The translations under genes and the position numbers were made by a program. Under the pieces are notes generated by a model that worked only from the letters and a program-made list of their open reading frames with translations, had not been told where the DNA came from and did no database searches. DNA of 64,000 nucleotides from Pseudomonadota bacterium (GTDB lineage: Bacteria > Pseudomonadota > Alphaproteobacteria > Rickettsiales > UBA3002): NCBI GenBank assembly GCA_040384265.1, contig JAZKJM010000001.1, positions 1-64,000 of the forward strand, written 5' to 3'. Positions 50,627-59,635 of this stretch are shown one piece after another; the first letter of the stretch is position 1, and every line of letters begins with the position of its first letter.

Positions 50627-52450
50627 ATGTGCGGAATTATCGGTGTTATCGGCGTTGAACTGGCGGCCCCTCGGGTGCTCGAGGCCTTGCGCCGCCTGGA
50701 ATATCGCGGGTATGACTCCGCCGGCATCGCCACGCTGGTGGATGGCCGCATCGAGCGCCGCCGCGCGCAGGGCAAGCTCGTCGCCCTTTCCGCCTTGCTG
50801 GAAGCACAGCCGCTCGCCGGCACCGTCGGCATCGGCCACACGCGCTGGGCCACCCACGGTTTACCGACCGAAGCCAACGCCCACCCGCATGCGACGGATA
50901 AAGTCGCCGTCGTCCATAACGGCATTATCGAAAATTTCCAGCAGCTGCGCGCCGAGCTCGAAAGCGCCGGTCACGCCTTCACCAGCCAGACGGATACGGA
51001 AGTCGTCCCCCAGCTCATTACCTATTACCTCAACCAAGGCAAAGCACCGCGCGAGGCCGTTTCCGCCTGCCTGAAGCGCCTTGAGGGCGCCTTTGCGCTC
51101 GGCATCATTTTTGCCGATGCGCCGGATGTCATGTATGCCGCCCGCCTTGGTTCGCCGCTCGCCATTGGTTTTGGGACGGGCGAAAATTACCTCGGCTCAG
51201 ATGCGGTCGCCCTCGCCCCGCTCACCCAGAAAATCTGCTACCTCGCCGAGGGCGATTGGGCCGAAATCCGCCGTGATTCGGTGACGATCTACAACGCATC
51301 GGATGAAGTCGTCGAGCGCCCAATCAAAGTCACCGCCCTCACCGGCGCCACCACCGGCAAAGGCGATTTCCGCCATTTCATGCAGAAGGAAATCTTCGAG
51401 CAGCCCTCCGTCATCGGCCAGACGCTCAACGTTTATTACAACCCCACCACCGCCCGCGTGACCATGCCCGAGCTGCCCTTCGCACTGGCGAATATTTCCC
51501 ATATCACCATCGTCGCCTGCGGCACCTCGTATTACGCCGGGCTCACCGCGCGCTATTGGCTCGAATCTCTGACCAAGCTACCGGTCGACATCGACATCGC
51601 CTCGGAATTCCGCTACCGCGAGCCGGTGATGATGAAAGGCGGGCTCACCCTCGCCATTTCGCAATCGGGCGAAACCGCCGACACGCTCGCCGCCCTGCGC
51701 TACGCCAAAACGCAAGGCCAGCACACGCTCGCTATCGTCAACATGCCCGAATCCAGCATGTCGCACGAGGCGGAAGCCACGCTTTACACCCATGCCGGGC
51801 CCGAAATCGGCGTCGCCTCGACCAAGGCCTTCACCACCCAATTGACCGTGCTGGCCTGCCTCGCCATCGCGCTGGCGGATGCGAAAAACACACTGGATGC
51901 CGCCGAAATGGCCCGCCTCACCCACGCGCTGGCCGAAGTGCCCGCCCGCGTGTCGGAAGTGCTGCACAACGCCGATGTGATCGAAAAACTCGCCCATAAA
52001 GTGCAGAACGCCAAAGATATGCTCTATATCGGCCGCGGCACCAGCTACGCCATCGCCCACGAAGCCGCGCTCAAAATGAAAGAGATTTCCTACATCCACG
52101 CCGAGGCCTATGCCGCGGGTGAAATGAAGCACGGGCCGATTGCATTGATCGATGAATCGGTGCCGATTGTCGCCATCGCACCGAAGGATCATTTGTTTGA
52201 AAAAACCGCCTCCAATATTCAGGAAGCGGCCGCACGCGGCGGTAAAATCATCGCCTTTTCGGATGCGGCAGGCATCGCCGCGCTTGGCAATATCGTCAGC
52301 GACGCGGTGACATTACCCACCGTGCACCCCTTCGTCACGCCGATTCTGTATGCGGTTCCGGCGCAATTACTCGCCTACCACACCGCTGTGCTGAAGGGCA
52401 CGGATGTGGATCAGCCCCGCAATTTAGCGAAATCGGTTACGGTAGAATAA
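50627..52450 (+). CDS. glmS: Glutamine--fructose-6-phosphate aminotransferase
   Basis: Makes glucosamine-6-phosphate, the first step to UDP-GlcNAc. In the 607-residue product the N-terminal glutaminase domain starts MCGIIGVIG with catalytic Cys after Met removal, and two SIS domains follow (CGTSYYAGLTARYW; STKAFTTQ). It ends in the standard AKSVTVE. TAAGGAG precedes the ATG. Its end overlaps the convergent gene by 14 bases. No glmS ribozyme is expected or seen. Confidence 0.98.
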   Translation: MCGIIGVIGVELAAPRVLEALRRLEYRGYDSAGIATLVDGRIERRRAQGKLVALSALLEAQPLAGTVGIGHTRWATHGLPTEANAHPHATDKVAVVHNGIIENFQQLRAELESAGHAFTSQTDTEVVPQLITYYLNQGKAPREAVSACLKRLEGAFALGIIFADAPDVMYAARLGSPLAIGFGTGENYLGSDAVALAPLTQKICYLAEGDWAEIRRDSVTIYNASDEVVERPIKVTALTGATTGKGDFRHFMQKEIFEQPSVIGQTLNVYYNPTTARVTMPELPFALANISHITIVACGTSYYAGLTARYWLESLTKLPVDIDIASEFRYREPVMMKGGLTLAISQSGETADTLAALRYAKTQGQHTLAIVNMPESSMSHEAEATLYTHAGPEIGVASTKAFTTQLTVLACLAIALADAKNTLDAAEMARLTHALAEVPARVSEVLHNADVIEKLAHKVQNAKDMLYIGRGTSYAIAHEAALKMKEISYIHAEAYAAGEMKHGPIALIDESVPIVAIAPKDHLFEKTASNIQEAAARGGKIIAFSDAAGIAALGNIVSDAVTLPTVHPFVTPILYAVPAQLLAYHTAVLKGTDVDQPRNLAKSVTVE

Positions 52451-53159
52451 GCGGCAACGCCAGCGCGCCCGCCACATACACAATCACCCGCGCCTCCTTG
52501 GGCACCAGGAACTTCATCACGAAGAACGGCAGGATATACTGCCACTGATCGAACGGCAGCAGCGCGCCCATCAGCGTGAACCACCATACCCACGGCTTCT
52601 CAAACGGCGACACTTTGCTGCCCGAAAGCCGCAACGCCGCAAGCGCGAGGATCATCATCACGAACCCGGTCTGCACCACGCCATAGATCGTATGCTCCGC
52701 CAGCACCCGCGCCAGCGCCAGGCAGGCAAACGCGTAGGAATAAATCGTCGCCGCAATCCAGCCCTGCTGCCATTGAATGGCAGCCATGATGACAACAAAT
52801 ACCGCATAGGTGGTATAGAGCAGGAACTGTTCACTGATTCCGAACTTCAGGAAATAGGCGATAAAAATCACCCCGCACACCACCTCCAGCACCGTGTAGA
52901 TGCTCGGAATCGCGCCCTTGCAATAGCGGCATTTGCCACGCGTCATGCACCAGGAGACAATCGGGAACAGATCAATTGGTTTCAAATCCGCATTGCAATG
53001 GCCACAGAACGGATGCCGCTCGAACGGCGTTTTGCCGCGCGGCAGGCGGTACACCACCGAGCAGGCATAATTGCCCACCGCTGGGCCAAGCACAATCATC
53101 CAAATCAGGCCGATGATGGTAAACAGATGCGCATCCATCCAGAGAGAAAACGAGACCAT
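52437..53159 (-). CDS. Prepilin-peptidase-like membrane protein, degenerate
   Basis: Membrane protein of 240 residues with the N-terminal cysteine motifs of the A24A prepilin peptidase methyltransferase region: HPFCGHCNADLKPID and CRYCKGAIPSIYTVLEVVCG, two CxxC pairs in normal spacing. The peptidase domain should contain Asp residues in a D...IP(D/N) and GxGD arrangement; neither is present (AAIQWQQGW takes that place). It may have lost protease activity or act only as a membrane scaffold. It is one base from the EAL-like gene and surely cotranscribed with it. Confidence 0.78.
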   Translation of the reverse strand: MVSFSLWMDAHLFTIIGLIWMIVLGPAVGNYACSVVYRLPRGKTPFERHPFCGHCNADLKPIDLFPIVSWCMTRGKCRYCKGAIPSIYTVLEVVCGVIFIAYFLKFGISEQFLLYTTYAVFVVIMAAIQWQQGWIAATIYSYAFACLALARVLAEHTIYGVVQTGFVMMILALAALRLSGSKVSPFEKPWVWWFTLMGALLPFDQWQYILPFFVMKFLVPKEARVIVYVAGALALPLILP

Positions 53160-54409
53160 CAGTTCTTCACCGCCGATTTAGGGTTCACCACACTATCGAG
53201 ATACCGCCCCTGGAACAGGGTAATGCCCAGCGCCTGGCCATATTCCACCGCTTGCCGGTTATCGCAGCGGGTGAGGATCACCCGGTTATTGCCGCAAGCA
53301 CGCACGGCTTCCGCCAATCGCCGGTTTTTCTCGCTGGTGAGGTCCTGGCTCGCATCGCTGTTCCAGATCAGTTTCACAAGGTCAAACCCTAGCCGGTTAC
53401 GGTCAATCTGCGCGATGCTCAGCTCCGTCACCCCATCGAGGCAAACACGGTAGCGAAGCTTCTGCACAATATCCTTCGCCAGCAGGAACGCCGACATATC
53501 CGCAAACACATCCGCAATCTGCAGCTCGATCACAATTGCCACCTTGCTGGTCGGCTTGATCGCCGCATCGAACTCCGTAAAGCGGGTCGAAAGCAGCGTC
53601 TGGATGTTCAGGTTCAGGCTCACCGGCTTGGTCAGGTAACGAATCGGGTTGCGCTGGATCGTGTCCAAAATCCGATCATCGAGAATTTGCGTCAAGTACT
53701 TGAACAGCCAGCGATTCGACAGCAGATCCACCTCCACCCCCATGCTCTGGCGCAGGTGGTTGATGTTGATATACACCTCATCGAACACGGTGCGGATGGT
53801 GGTTTCCGGCATCGCCGCGCAAATCGGCTGGCGGCGAATGGTCGCGGTCAGGTCGATATCGCGCATGTCGCGCTCAATCGCGGCAAGGCTTGCTGCCGTC
53901 AATAGCTTCAGCTCCTTACCACCGGCCGTTGCAGGCGGCGGCGTATCACCGGCAAGCGTCGCCGCTGCCGCACGCGGCAAGCCGCCTTGCGACTGGCGCA
54001 CCCGCACAATCAGCCGCCGCTTGCACAGATTCATGAAATCCTGCCACTGCTGCTCGATGTCGTAGAAATCCGAGAACGCCGGGTTCTCATCGCCCTCCGC
54101 CGTATAGGCAACCGGATCATCCATGAACAAATAGCGCAGCTGGAAGATCATCTTCTCGGCCAGCTGTTTGGGGAAATTGCGCACCATCACATAGATCGTC
54201 GCATCGTCGCACTGGTAAATCGCGCCGTCGCGGTCACCCAGCAGGTCGTTCATCAGGTTGGTCGCAATTTTGATCTGGTATTCGCTGCGGTAATGCTCAA
54301 GCAACAGCTCGAAATGGAAGCAGATCACATGCCACCCCTGCGGGCTATCCTGCACCAGCTGCAACAGCTCGATCAGATGGGCTTCCGGCTCCCGGCTCAC
54401 TACGCGCAT
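53159..54409 (-). CDS. Protein with degenerate EAL-like C-terminal domain (416 aa)
   Basis: The C-terminal ~180 residues resemble an EAL (c-di-GMP phosphodiesterase) fold: LNLNIQTLL, RYRVCLDGV, LGFDLVKLIWN, and VEYGQALGITLFQGRYLD near the end match strand positions of EAL domains. The EAL and other catalytic acid motifs are missing, so it is probably inactive and may act as a binder. The N-terminal ~200 residues are not recognised. It is coupled to the degenerate prepilin-peptidase gene (ATG/TGA overlap of one base), and the pair may form a pilus- or surface-related unit. Confidence 0.72.
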   Translation of the reverse strand: MRVVSREPEAHLIELLQLVQDSPQGWHVICFHFELLLEHYRSEYQIKIATNLMNDLLGDRDGAIYQCDDATIYVMVRNFPKQLAEKMIFQLRYLFMDDPVAYTAEGDENPAFSDFYDIEQQWQDFMNLCKRRLIVRVRQSQGGLPRAAAATLAGDTPPPATAGGKELKLLTAASLAAIERDMRDIDLTATIRRQPICAAMPETTIRTVFDEVYININHLRQSMGVEVDLLSNRWLFKYLTQILDDRILDTIQRNPIRYLTKPVSLNLNIQTLLSTRFTEFDAAIKPTSKVAIVIELQIADVFADMSAFLLAKDIVQKLRYRVCLDGVTELSIAQIDRNRLGFDLVKLIWNSDASQDLTSEKNRRLAEAVRACGNNRVILTRCDNRQAVEYGQALGITLFQGRYLDSVVNPKSAVKN

Positions 54410-54459
54410 GCGGTCATACCTTTAATATTTCCTTACGTCTGTAACAGGGGATGGGAGGA

Positions 54460-54981
54460 TTAGCGACGCCGCTTTTTCTTCGGCCGGTCGTCATCGTCTT
54501 CATCCTCGTCCTCATCATCCTCGTCGGATTCGTCTTCATCCTCGTCGTCTTCCTCTTCCTCATGCTCCTCGAAATCATCGACGATTTTATTGTCGCCAAC
54601 CATTTCCGTGAACATATCGTCATCCGCATCGTCGGAATTCGGGTCGGATTCCTCCTCCTCGTCATGCTCCTCGACTTCCTCCAGCGAGGTCAGTTCCACG
54701 CTGTCATCGTCTTCCATTGGCTCCAGCTCAAGCGCTTCGTCGCCATCCTCCACATCCGGAAGGTCGCCGGCCATGTCGAGCAGATCGTCATCATCCCGCG
54801 CGGATTTACGCACAGGTTTCGCCGGCTTCACCTCTTTTTTAGGGGCTGGCTTTTTCTTGACGCCTTCTGTCCATGTCTTGGCACATTTGGGGCATTTGAT
54901 GGGATTCACCACCCCAAAATCGTAAAATTTGGCGTCACATTTCGGGCAAACGCGCTTGCTGCCTAAATCCCCAGACGTCAT
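54460..54981 (-). CDS. TIGR02300 family acidic protein (FYDLN domain)
   Basis: Small protein of 173 residues found in alphaproteobacteria; function is unknown. The N-terminus carries a zinc-ribbon-like CPKCDAKFYDFGVVNP then CPKCAKTW, and the C-terminal half is a long Asp/Glu-rich run ending in a basic RPKKKRRR tail. The GGAGG site fits the ATG at 54981; a longer start at 55002 is less likely. The acidic run is low complexity rather than a domain. Confidence 0.92.
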   Translation of the reverse strand: MTSGDLGSKRVCPKCDAKFYDFGVVNPIKCPKCAKTWTEGVKKKPAPKKEVKPAKPVRKSARDDDDLLDMAGDLPDVEDGDEALELEPMEDDDSVELTSLEEVEEHDEEEESDPNSDDADDDMFTEMVGDNKIVDDFEEHEEEEDDEDEDESDEDDEDEDEDDDDRPKKKRRR

Positions 54982-55095
54982 GAAGCCTCCACTTTCCTGC
55001 AATATTTCCTATTCTTGCGTGCGGCCCCAACTTGCGTTAGAACGCGCCCATTCCATTCACATAACGTGAGTTTTTTAGAAAACGCAATAGGCCTT

Positions 55096-57096
55096 ATGCA
55101 TTCTGATGATCACAATCTGAATAACCTGCCGCGCGCTGCCACCGGCACCACAGCAAAATCCTTACAAGGAAGCTGCCGCGTGCCCGGCGATAAATCCATT
55201 TCCCACCGCGCGCTAATGCTCGCCTCACAGGCGCTTGGCACCACCACCATCCACGGCCTGCTGGAAGGCGAAGACGTGCTGCGCACCGCCGAGGCGCTGC
55301 GCCAGTGCGGCGTACCCATCACGCGCGACGCCAGCGGCACCTGGGTCGTCAGCGGCCGCGGCATCGGTGGCCTGCACGAGCCATCCGACGTGCTCGATAT
55401 GGGCAATGCCGGCACCGCCGCCCGCCTCATGATGGGCCTGCTCGCGCCTTATCCCTACACCAGCCATTTCACCGGCGACGCTTCCTTGCGCAAGCGCCCC
55501 ATGCAACGCGTCATCGGCCCGCTGGAGCAGGTTGGCGCCACATTCTGGGCCCGCGAAGGCGGCCGCCTGCCGCTCGCCATGAAGGGCGCGGCGATGCCCA
55601 TCAACATCCACTACACCCTGCCGGTCGCCTCGGCGCAGGTTAAATCCGCCATTTTGCTCGCAGGCCTCAACACCCCCGGCACCACCACCGTCATCGAGCG
55701 TGAAGCCACCCGCGACCACAGCGAACGCATGCTGCGCTTCTTCGGCATTCCCGTCCTTAGCACCCCATCGCCTGAGGGCGTGGTCATCACCCTCACCGGC
55801 CAGCCCGAACAAACGCCACAGGACCGCGAGCTGCATGTCCCGGCGGATCCATCCTCCGCTGCGTTCCCCATCGTCGCCGCGCTGCTGGTGCCCAACGCCA
55901 GCGTCACCGTGCGCGATGTGTGCCTGAACCCGCTGCGCACCGGCCTGTTCGATGTGTTGAAGCGCATGGGCGCCAACCTCACCATCAGCAACCAACGCGA
56001 CATCGGCGGCGAGCTGGTCGGCGACATCACCGCCAAAACCTCGGCGCTGCATGAGGTGGATGTGCCCGCCCACATCGCCCCGTCGATGATCGATGAATAC
56101 CCTATCCTCGCCATCGCCTGCGCCTGCGCGACGGGCAAAAGCGTCATGCGCGGCCTGTCGGAATTGCGGGTCAAGGAAAGCGACCGCCTCGCTGCCATCA
56201 TCGCGGGCTTACGCGCCTGCGGTGTCGATGCGCGCGAGGAAGGCGACGACCTGATTGTCTATGGCAAAGGCGGCGCGCCGCGCGGTGGCGCCACCGTCAC
56301 CACCCATTTCGACCACCGCATCGCCATGAGCTTCCTCGTCCTCGGTCTCGTCAGCGCCGAGCCGGTCACGGTGGATGACATTCGCGCCATCGCCACCAGT
56401 TTCCCCAGCTTCATGGAGCTGATGGCCGACCTTGGCGCCAACATCCGCCTCGCCCAGAAAACCGCCACGGGCCGCCGCCTCGTCATCGCCATCGATGGCC
56501 CCGCCGCCTCCGGCAAAGGCACCCTCGCCCGCCGCCTCGCCAACCATTTCAATGTCGGCTACCTCGATACCGGCAGCCTCTACCGCGCGGTTGGCATGCG
56601 GGTGATTTACGCCGACCAGAAACCCAGCGACGTCGCCGCCGCCATCGCCGCCAGCCGCGCCATTAACGCGCAGGATCTCGCCAACCCAAAACTACGCGGC
56701 GAGCGCATCGGCCAGGCCGCCTCCATCGTCTCCGCCATGCCGGAAGTGCGCGAGGCACTGCTCGACTACCAGCGCAAATTCGCCCAAAGCGAAGAAGGCG
56801 CCGTGCTCGATGGCCGCGACATCGGCACCGTCATCTGCCCGGATGCGGATGTGAAAATCTTCATCACCGCCAGCCTCGAGGCCCGCGCCAAGCGCCGCCA
56901 CCGCGAGTTGCAGGATTACGGCGTCACCGTCGATTACCAGTCCGTCTACGATGATCTGGTCGAGCGCGACGAACGCGACGCCACCCGCAGCGTCGCCCCC
57001 ATGGCCCCCGCCGCAGACGCCATCGTCATCGACACCAGCGACCTAAGCATGAACGAAGTGTTCGAGAAGGTGCTGGGGGTGATTAATAAAGGCTAG
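55096..57096 (+). CDS. aroA-cmk: AroA-Cmk fusion: EPSP synthase joined to cytidylate kinase
   Basis: One continuous frame of 666 residues carries two enzymes. Residues 1 to about 452 are EPSP synthase of the shikimate pathway (GDKSISHRALM, LDMGNAGTAARLMMG, SAQVKSAILLAGLN, LRVKESDRLAA). The pattern resembles class II enzymes, but the position that is Ala in the glyphosate-tolerant CP4 enzyme is Gly here. Residues about 460-666 are CMP kinase, with P-loop GPAASGKGT at 468-476, DTGSLYRAVG and DGRDIGTV. The linker is only a few residues. In most alphaproteobacteria these are two adjacent genes. Start ATG at 55096. Confidence 0.93.
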   Translation: MHSDDHNLNNLPRAATGTTAKSLQGSCRVPGDKSISHRALMLASQALGTTTIHGLLEGEDVLRTAEALRQCGVPITRDASGTWVVSGRGIGGLHEPSDVLDMGNAGTAARLMMGLLAPYPYTSHFTGDASLRKRPMQRVIGPLEQVGATFWAREGGRLPLAMKGAAMPINIHYTLPVASAQVKSAILLAGLNTPGTTTVIEREATRDHSERMLRFFGIPVLSTPSPEGVVITLTGQPEQTPQDRELHVPADPSSAAFPIVAALLVPNASVTVRDVCLNPLRTGLFDVLKRMGANLTISNQRDIGGELVGDITAKTSALHEVDVPAHIAPSMIDEYPILAIACACATGKSVMRGLSELRVKESDRLAAIIAGLRACGVDAREEGDDLIVYGKGGAPRGGATVTTHFDHRIAMSFLVLGLVSAEPVTVDDIRAIATSFPSFMELMADLGANIRLAQKTATGRRLVIAIDGPAASGKGTLARRLANHFNVGYLDTGSLYRAVGMRVIYADQKPSDVAAAIAASRAINAQDLANPKLRGERIGQAASIVSAMPEVREALLDYQRKFAQSEEGAVLDGRDIGTVICPDADVKIFITASLEARAKRRHRELQDYGVTVDYQSVYDDLVERDERDATRSVAPMAPAADAIVIDTSDLSMNEVFEKVLGVINKG

Positions 57097-57581
57097 CGGT
57101 TCAGTTTTGCCATCTGCGCATTATGCTCTTTGACTCGTGTTACAAACTGGCTAATCGCTTCCTGTACATTAGCATATTCCGTACTGTCTTCAGCATATCC
57201 CTTTGACGATGCAATGATGCCAAGCAAATTCTGTTGCTCACGCACAGCTTCCAGTTGCTTATTATTCTCCATATGCTTCAAAACCATCGTCGCGCTATTG
57301 ATGATGTCGTAATTGCCCGGTTGATTGCCATAAGACCTTTTCCCGTTTTTGGGGAATTCACCCAAAAGGCTACCCGGATGCTCTTCTGTGGGAGTTGCAA
57401 GGTACTTCGCCAAATTGTCTTGAATCAAATGCAACGTGGTGATGCTTTCCAGCCAGTCCGGTTTGTCAGGGCCGCCATTCTCTGTAACGGCTAACATAAG
57501 GCCCATGAGTCCCCCCTGAGATGCCGCACGCTGGCCCAATGTCGGTTTATGCACGGTAACGGTGGTGGTAGGTTTTGTCAT
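57093..57581 (-). CDS. Unrecognised protein (162 aa) between aroA-cmk and rpsA
   Basis: Not recognised. The product is soluble and mostly helical, with a Thr/Val-rich N-terminus (MTKPTTTVTVHKP) and a C-terminal helix. There is no signal peptide. It is AT-richer than its neighbours and lies on the opposite strand between cmk and rpsA, genes that are otherwise adjacent in most alphaproteobacteria. A strong CAGGAG site precedes the ATG at 57581; the frame's longer version is not favoured. Its stop overlaps that of aroA-cmk. Confidence 0.65.
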   Translation of the reverse strand: MTKPTTTVTVHKPTLGQRAASQGGLMGLMLAVTENGGPDKPDWLESITTLHLIQDNLAKYLATPTEEHPGSLLGEFPKNGKRSYGNQPGNYDIINSATMVLKHMENNKQLEAVREQQNLLGIIASSKGYAEDSTEYANVQEAISQFVTRVKEHNAQMAKLNR

Positions 57582-57686
57582 GTGTCGCTCCTGATAAATG
57601 CTATATGCAACACTCATTAACACATTCGGATAAAGCATAATGTGAAGATTTCATTACGTTTTAAGCCCATTTTTGGCCAAAACCGC

Positions 57687-57714
57687 TTGCCTTTTGGCCT
57701 CCCAAGCGTATAAA
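57687..57714 (+). promoter_or_regulatory. Probable sigma-70 promoter of rpsA
   Basis: TTGCCT at 57687-57692 and TATAAA at 57709-57714 are separated by 16 bases, a good vegetative promoter. Transcription would start near 57721, leaving a leader of about 60 bases before the rpsA ATG. The gap 57582-57781 otherwise holds no gene. Confidence 0.7.
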
Positions 57715-57721
57715 TCCTCCT

Positions 57722-57757
57722 CCCGCGCGCGTTGTGCGCACGGGTTAACCTCTAACC
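57722..57757 (+). promoter_or_regulatory. Structured 5' leader of rpsA
   Basis: Two adjacent hairpins: nine pairs with one mismatch at 57722-57744 (loop GTTGT), then GGTTA/TAACC at 57743-57757. The ribosome-binding site AAGGA follows. S1 autogenously controls its own translation in E. coli through its leader, so these could be a comparable site, but this is inference. Confidence 0.5.
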
Positions 57758-57781
57758 AATACCCCTTAAGGAATCCATTTC

Positions 57782-59560
57782 ATGGCTCAATCAGCAGCAG
57801 TACGTAAAGAAGACTTCAAAGACGAAAATTTCACCACCGGCGAAAATTTCGCCGATCTCTTTGAGAACAGCGCCGCGGGCAAACTGTCCGAAGGCAGCGT
57901 CGTCAAAGGCACCATCGTTGGCATCGAAAAAGACCTCGCTATTATCGATGTGGGTCTCAAATCCGAAGGCCGTATCCCACTGAAAGAATTCTCGGTTGCT
58001 GGCCAGCCTGCTGAAATCCGCATCGGCGACACGTACGATATCTATATCGAGCGCATCGAAGACCGTAACGGCGAAGCCCAGCTCAGCCGCGAGAAAGCCC
58101 TGCGCGAAGAAGCATGGATCAAGCTCGAAGAAATCCACAAAAACCAAACCAAGATCGAAGGTGTCATCTTCGGCCGCGTTAAAGGCGGCTTCACGGTGGA
58201 CATCAAAGGCGCCGTGGCGTTCCTGCCAGGTTCGCAAGTCGATATCCGTCCGATCAAGGATGTCACCCCACTGATGAACATCCCGCAGCCATTCCTGATC
58301 CTGAAAATGGATCGCCGCCGCGGGAACATCGTGGTTTCCCGCCGCGCCATCATGGAAGAGTCGCGCGCCGAAGCCCGTGGCATGCTCCTCGATAAAATCG
58401 CGGAAGGCCAAGTGCTTGACGGTATCGTCAAAAACATCACCGACTACGGTGCGTTCATCGATATGGGCGGCGTTGACGGCCTGTTGCACGTCACCGACAT
58501 TTCGTGGAAGCGTATCAATCACCCATCGGAAGTGTTCGCGATTGGCGATCCAGTCCGCGTGATCGTCACCAAGTTCGATGCCGAAACCAAGCGTATCTCG
58601 CTGGGCATGAAGCAGCTCGACAGCAACCCGTGGGAAGGCGTCAGCCATAAATTCACCCCCGGCGCGCGCCTCAAAGGCAAAATCACCAACATCACCGATT
58701 ACGGTGCCTTTGTTGAGCTGGATTCCGGCGTGGAAGGCCTCGTGCACGTTTCCGAGATGAGCTGGACCAAGAAAAACGTCCACCCATCCAAGCTGGTGCA
58801 AACCGGTCAGGAAGTCGAAGTGCAGGTGCTGGATGTGGATGCAAACAAACACCGCATCAGCCTTGGCATGAAGCAGTGCATCGACAACCCATGGAACAGC
58901 TTCGCCGCCAACTCGCATGAAGGCGACATCATCGAAGGTGAAGTGCGCAACATCACCGACTTCGGTCTGTTCGTCGGCCTCAAAGGCGAGATCGACGGCC
59001 TTGTCCACCACTCGGACATCAGCTGGACCCAGCCGGGCGAAGAAGCCATCAAAACCTTCAAAAAAGGTGACAAGGTGCAGGCCCGCATTCTCGTCATCGA
59101 TATCGAGAAAGAGCGCATCAGCCTTGGCATCAAGCAACTGAGCGAAAACCCTGCCGGTGACACCCTCGCCGCCTACAAAAAAGGCGACGTGGTGACCTGT
59201 GCAGTAACCGCGGTTGACCGTGATGGCATCGAAGTCGAGATCGCCGAAGGCGTGAAGTCCTACATCAAGAAAATGGACTTGAGCCGCGACCGTCAAGACC
59301 AACGCCCTGAGCGCTTCGCCGTTGGTGATCGCGTCGATGCGAAAGTCGTCAGCGTCGATAAGAAAACCTCCAAGGTTTCCGTATCGATCAAGGTGCTTGA
59401 GCAAGACGAGCACAAACGTGCGATCGAGGAATACGGTTCGTCCGATTCCGGCGCAAGCCTCGGCGACATCCTCGGTGCCGCCATCGAAGAAGCGTCGGGT
59501 CCTAAGAAAAAAGCTGCTGCCAAGAAAAAGGCTGCTGCTGAAGACGAAGACGCCGCTTAA
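57782..59560 (+). CDS. rpsA: 30S ribosomal protein S1
   Basis: Largest small-subunit protein; binds mRNA and aids initiation on structured messages. The 592-residue product has six S1 repeats, the third to fifth being the best conserved (GQVLDGIVKNITDYGAFIDM; GARLKGKITNITDYGAFVEL; GDIIEGEVRNITDFGLFVGL). The C-terminal tail is Lys/Ala-rich and acidic. A strong AAGGA site precedes the ATG. Downstream are a terminator and a small membrane-protein gene. Confidence 0.98.
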   Translation: MAQSAAVRKEDFKDENFTTGENFADLFENSAAGKLSEGSVVKGTIVGIEKDLAIIDVGLKSEGRIPLKEFSVAGQPAEIRIGDTYDIYIERIEDRNGEAQLSREKALREEAWIKLEEIHKNQTKIEGVIFGRVKGGFTVDIKGAVAFLPGSQVDIRPIKDVTPLMNIPQPFLILKMDRRRGNIVVSRRAIMEESRAEARGMLLDKIAEGQVLDGIVKNITDYGAFIDMGGVDGLLHVTDISWKRINHPSEVFAIGDPVRVIVTKFDAETKRISLGMKQLDSNPWEGVSHKFTPGARLKGKITNITDYGAFVELDSGVEGLVHVSEMSWTKKNVHPSKLVQTGQEVEVQVLDVDANKHRISLGMKQCIDNPWNSFAANSHEGDIIEGEVRNITDFGLFVGLKGEIDGLVHHSDISWTQPGEEAIKTFKKGDKVQARILVIDIEKERISLGIKQLSENPAGDTLAAYKKGDVVTCAVTAVDRDGIEVEIAEGVKSYIKKMDLSRDRQDQRPERFAVGDRVDAKVVSVDKKTSKVSVSIKVLEQDEHKRAIEEYGSSDSGASLGDILGAAIEEASGPKKKAAAKKKAAAEDEDAA

Positions 59561-59584
59561 TTCTTATGACTATCTGAGTAAACC

Positions 59585-59619
59585 GAAAGGGCGGGTATTT
59601 AATATCCGCCCTTTCTTTA
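59585..59619 (+). terminator. Rho-independent terminator of rpsA
   Basis: Stem of 10 bases (59585-59594 with 59606-59615) around an 11-base AT-rich loop, with CTTTAT after it. It lies 25 bases after the rpsA stop on the plus strand. Confidence 0.85.
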
Positions 59620-59635
59620 TGGTCAGCGCTAAAAA

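Noticed and set aside
54480-54680. Possible repeat array in the TIGR02300 gene
   Set aside because: It is a low-complexity Asp/Glu-coding run typical of this family, not a CRISPR or tandem array.
57791-59413. 540-codon minus-strand open frame opposite rpsA
   Set aside because: Antisense shadow of the S1 repeats; no ribosome-binding site or recognisable domain.
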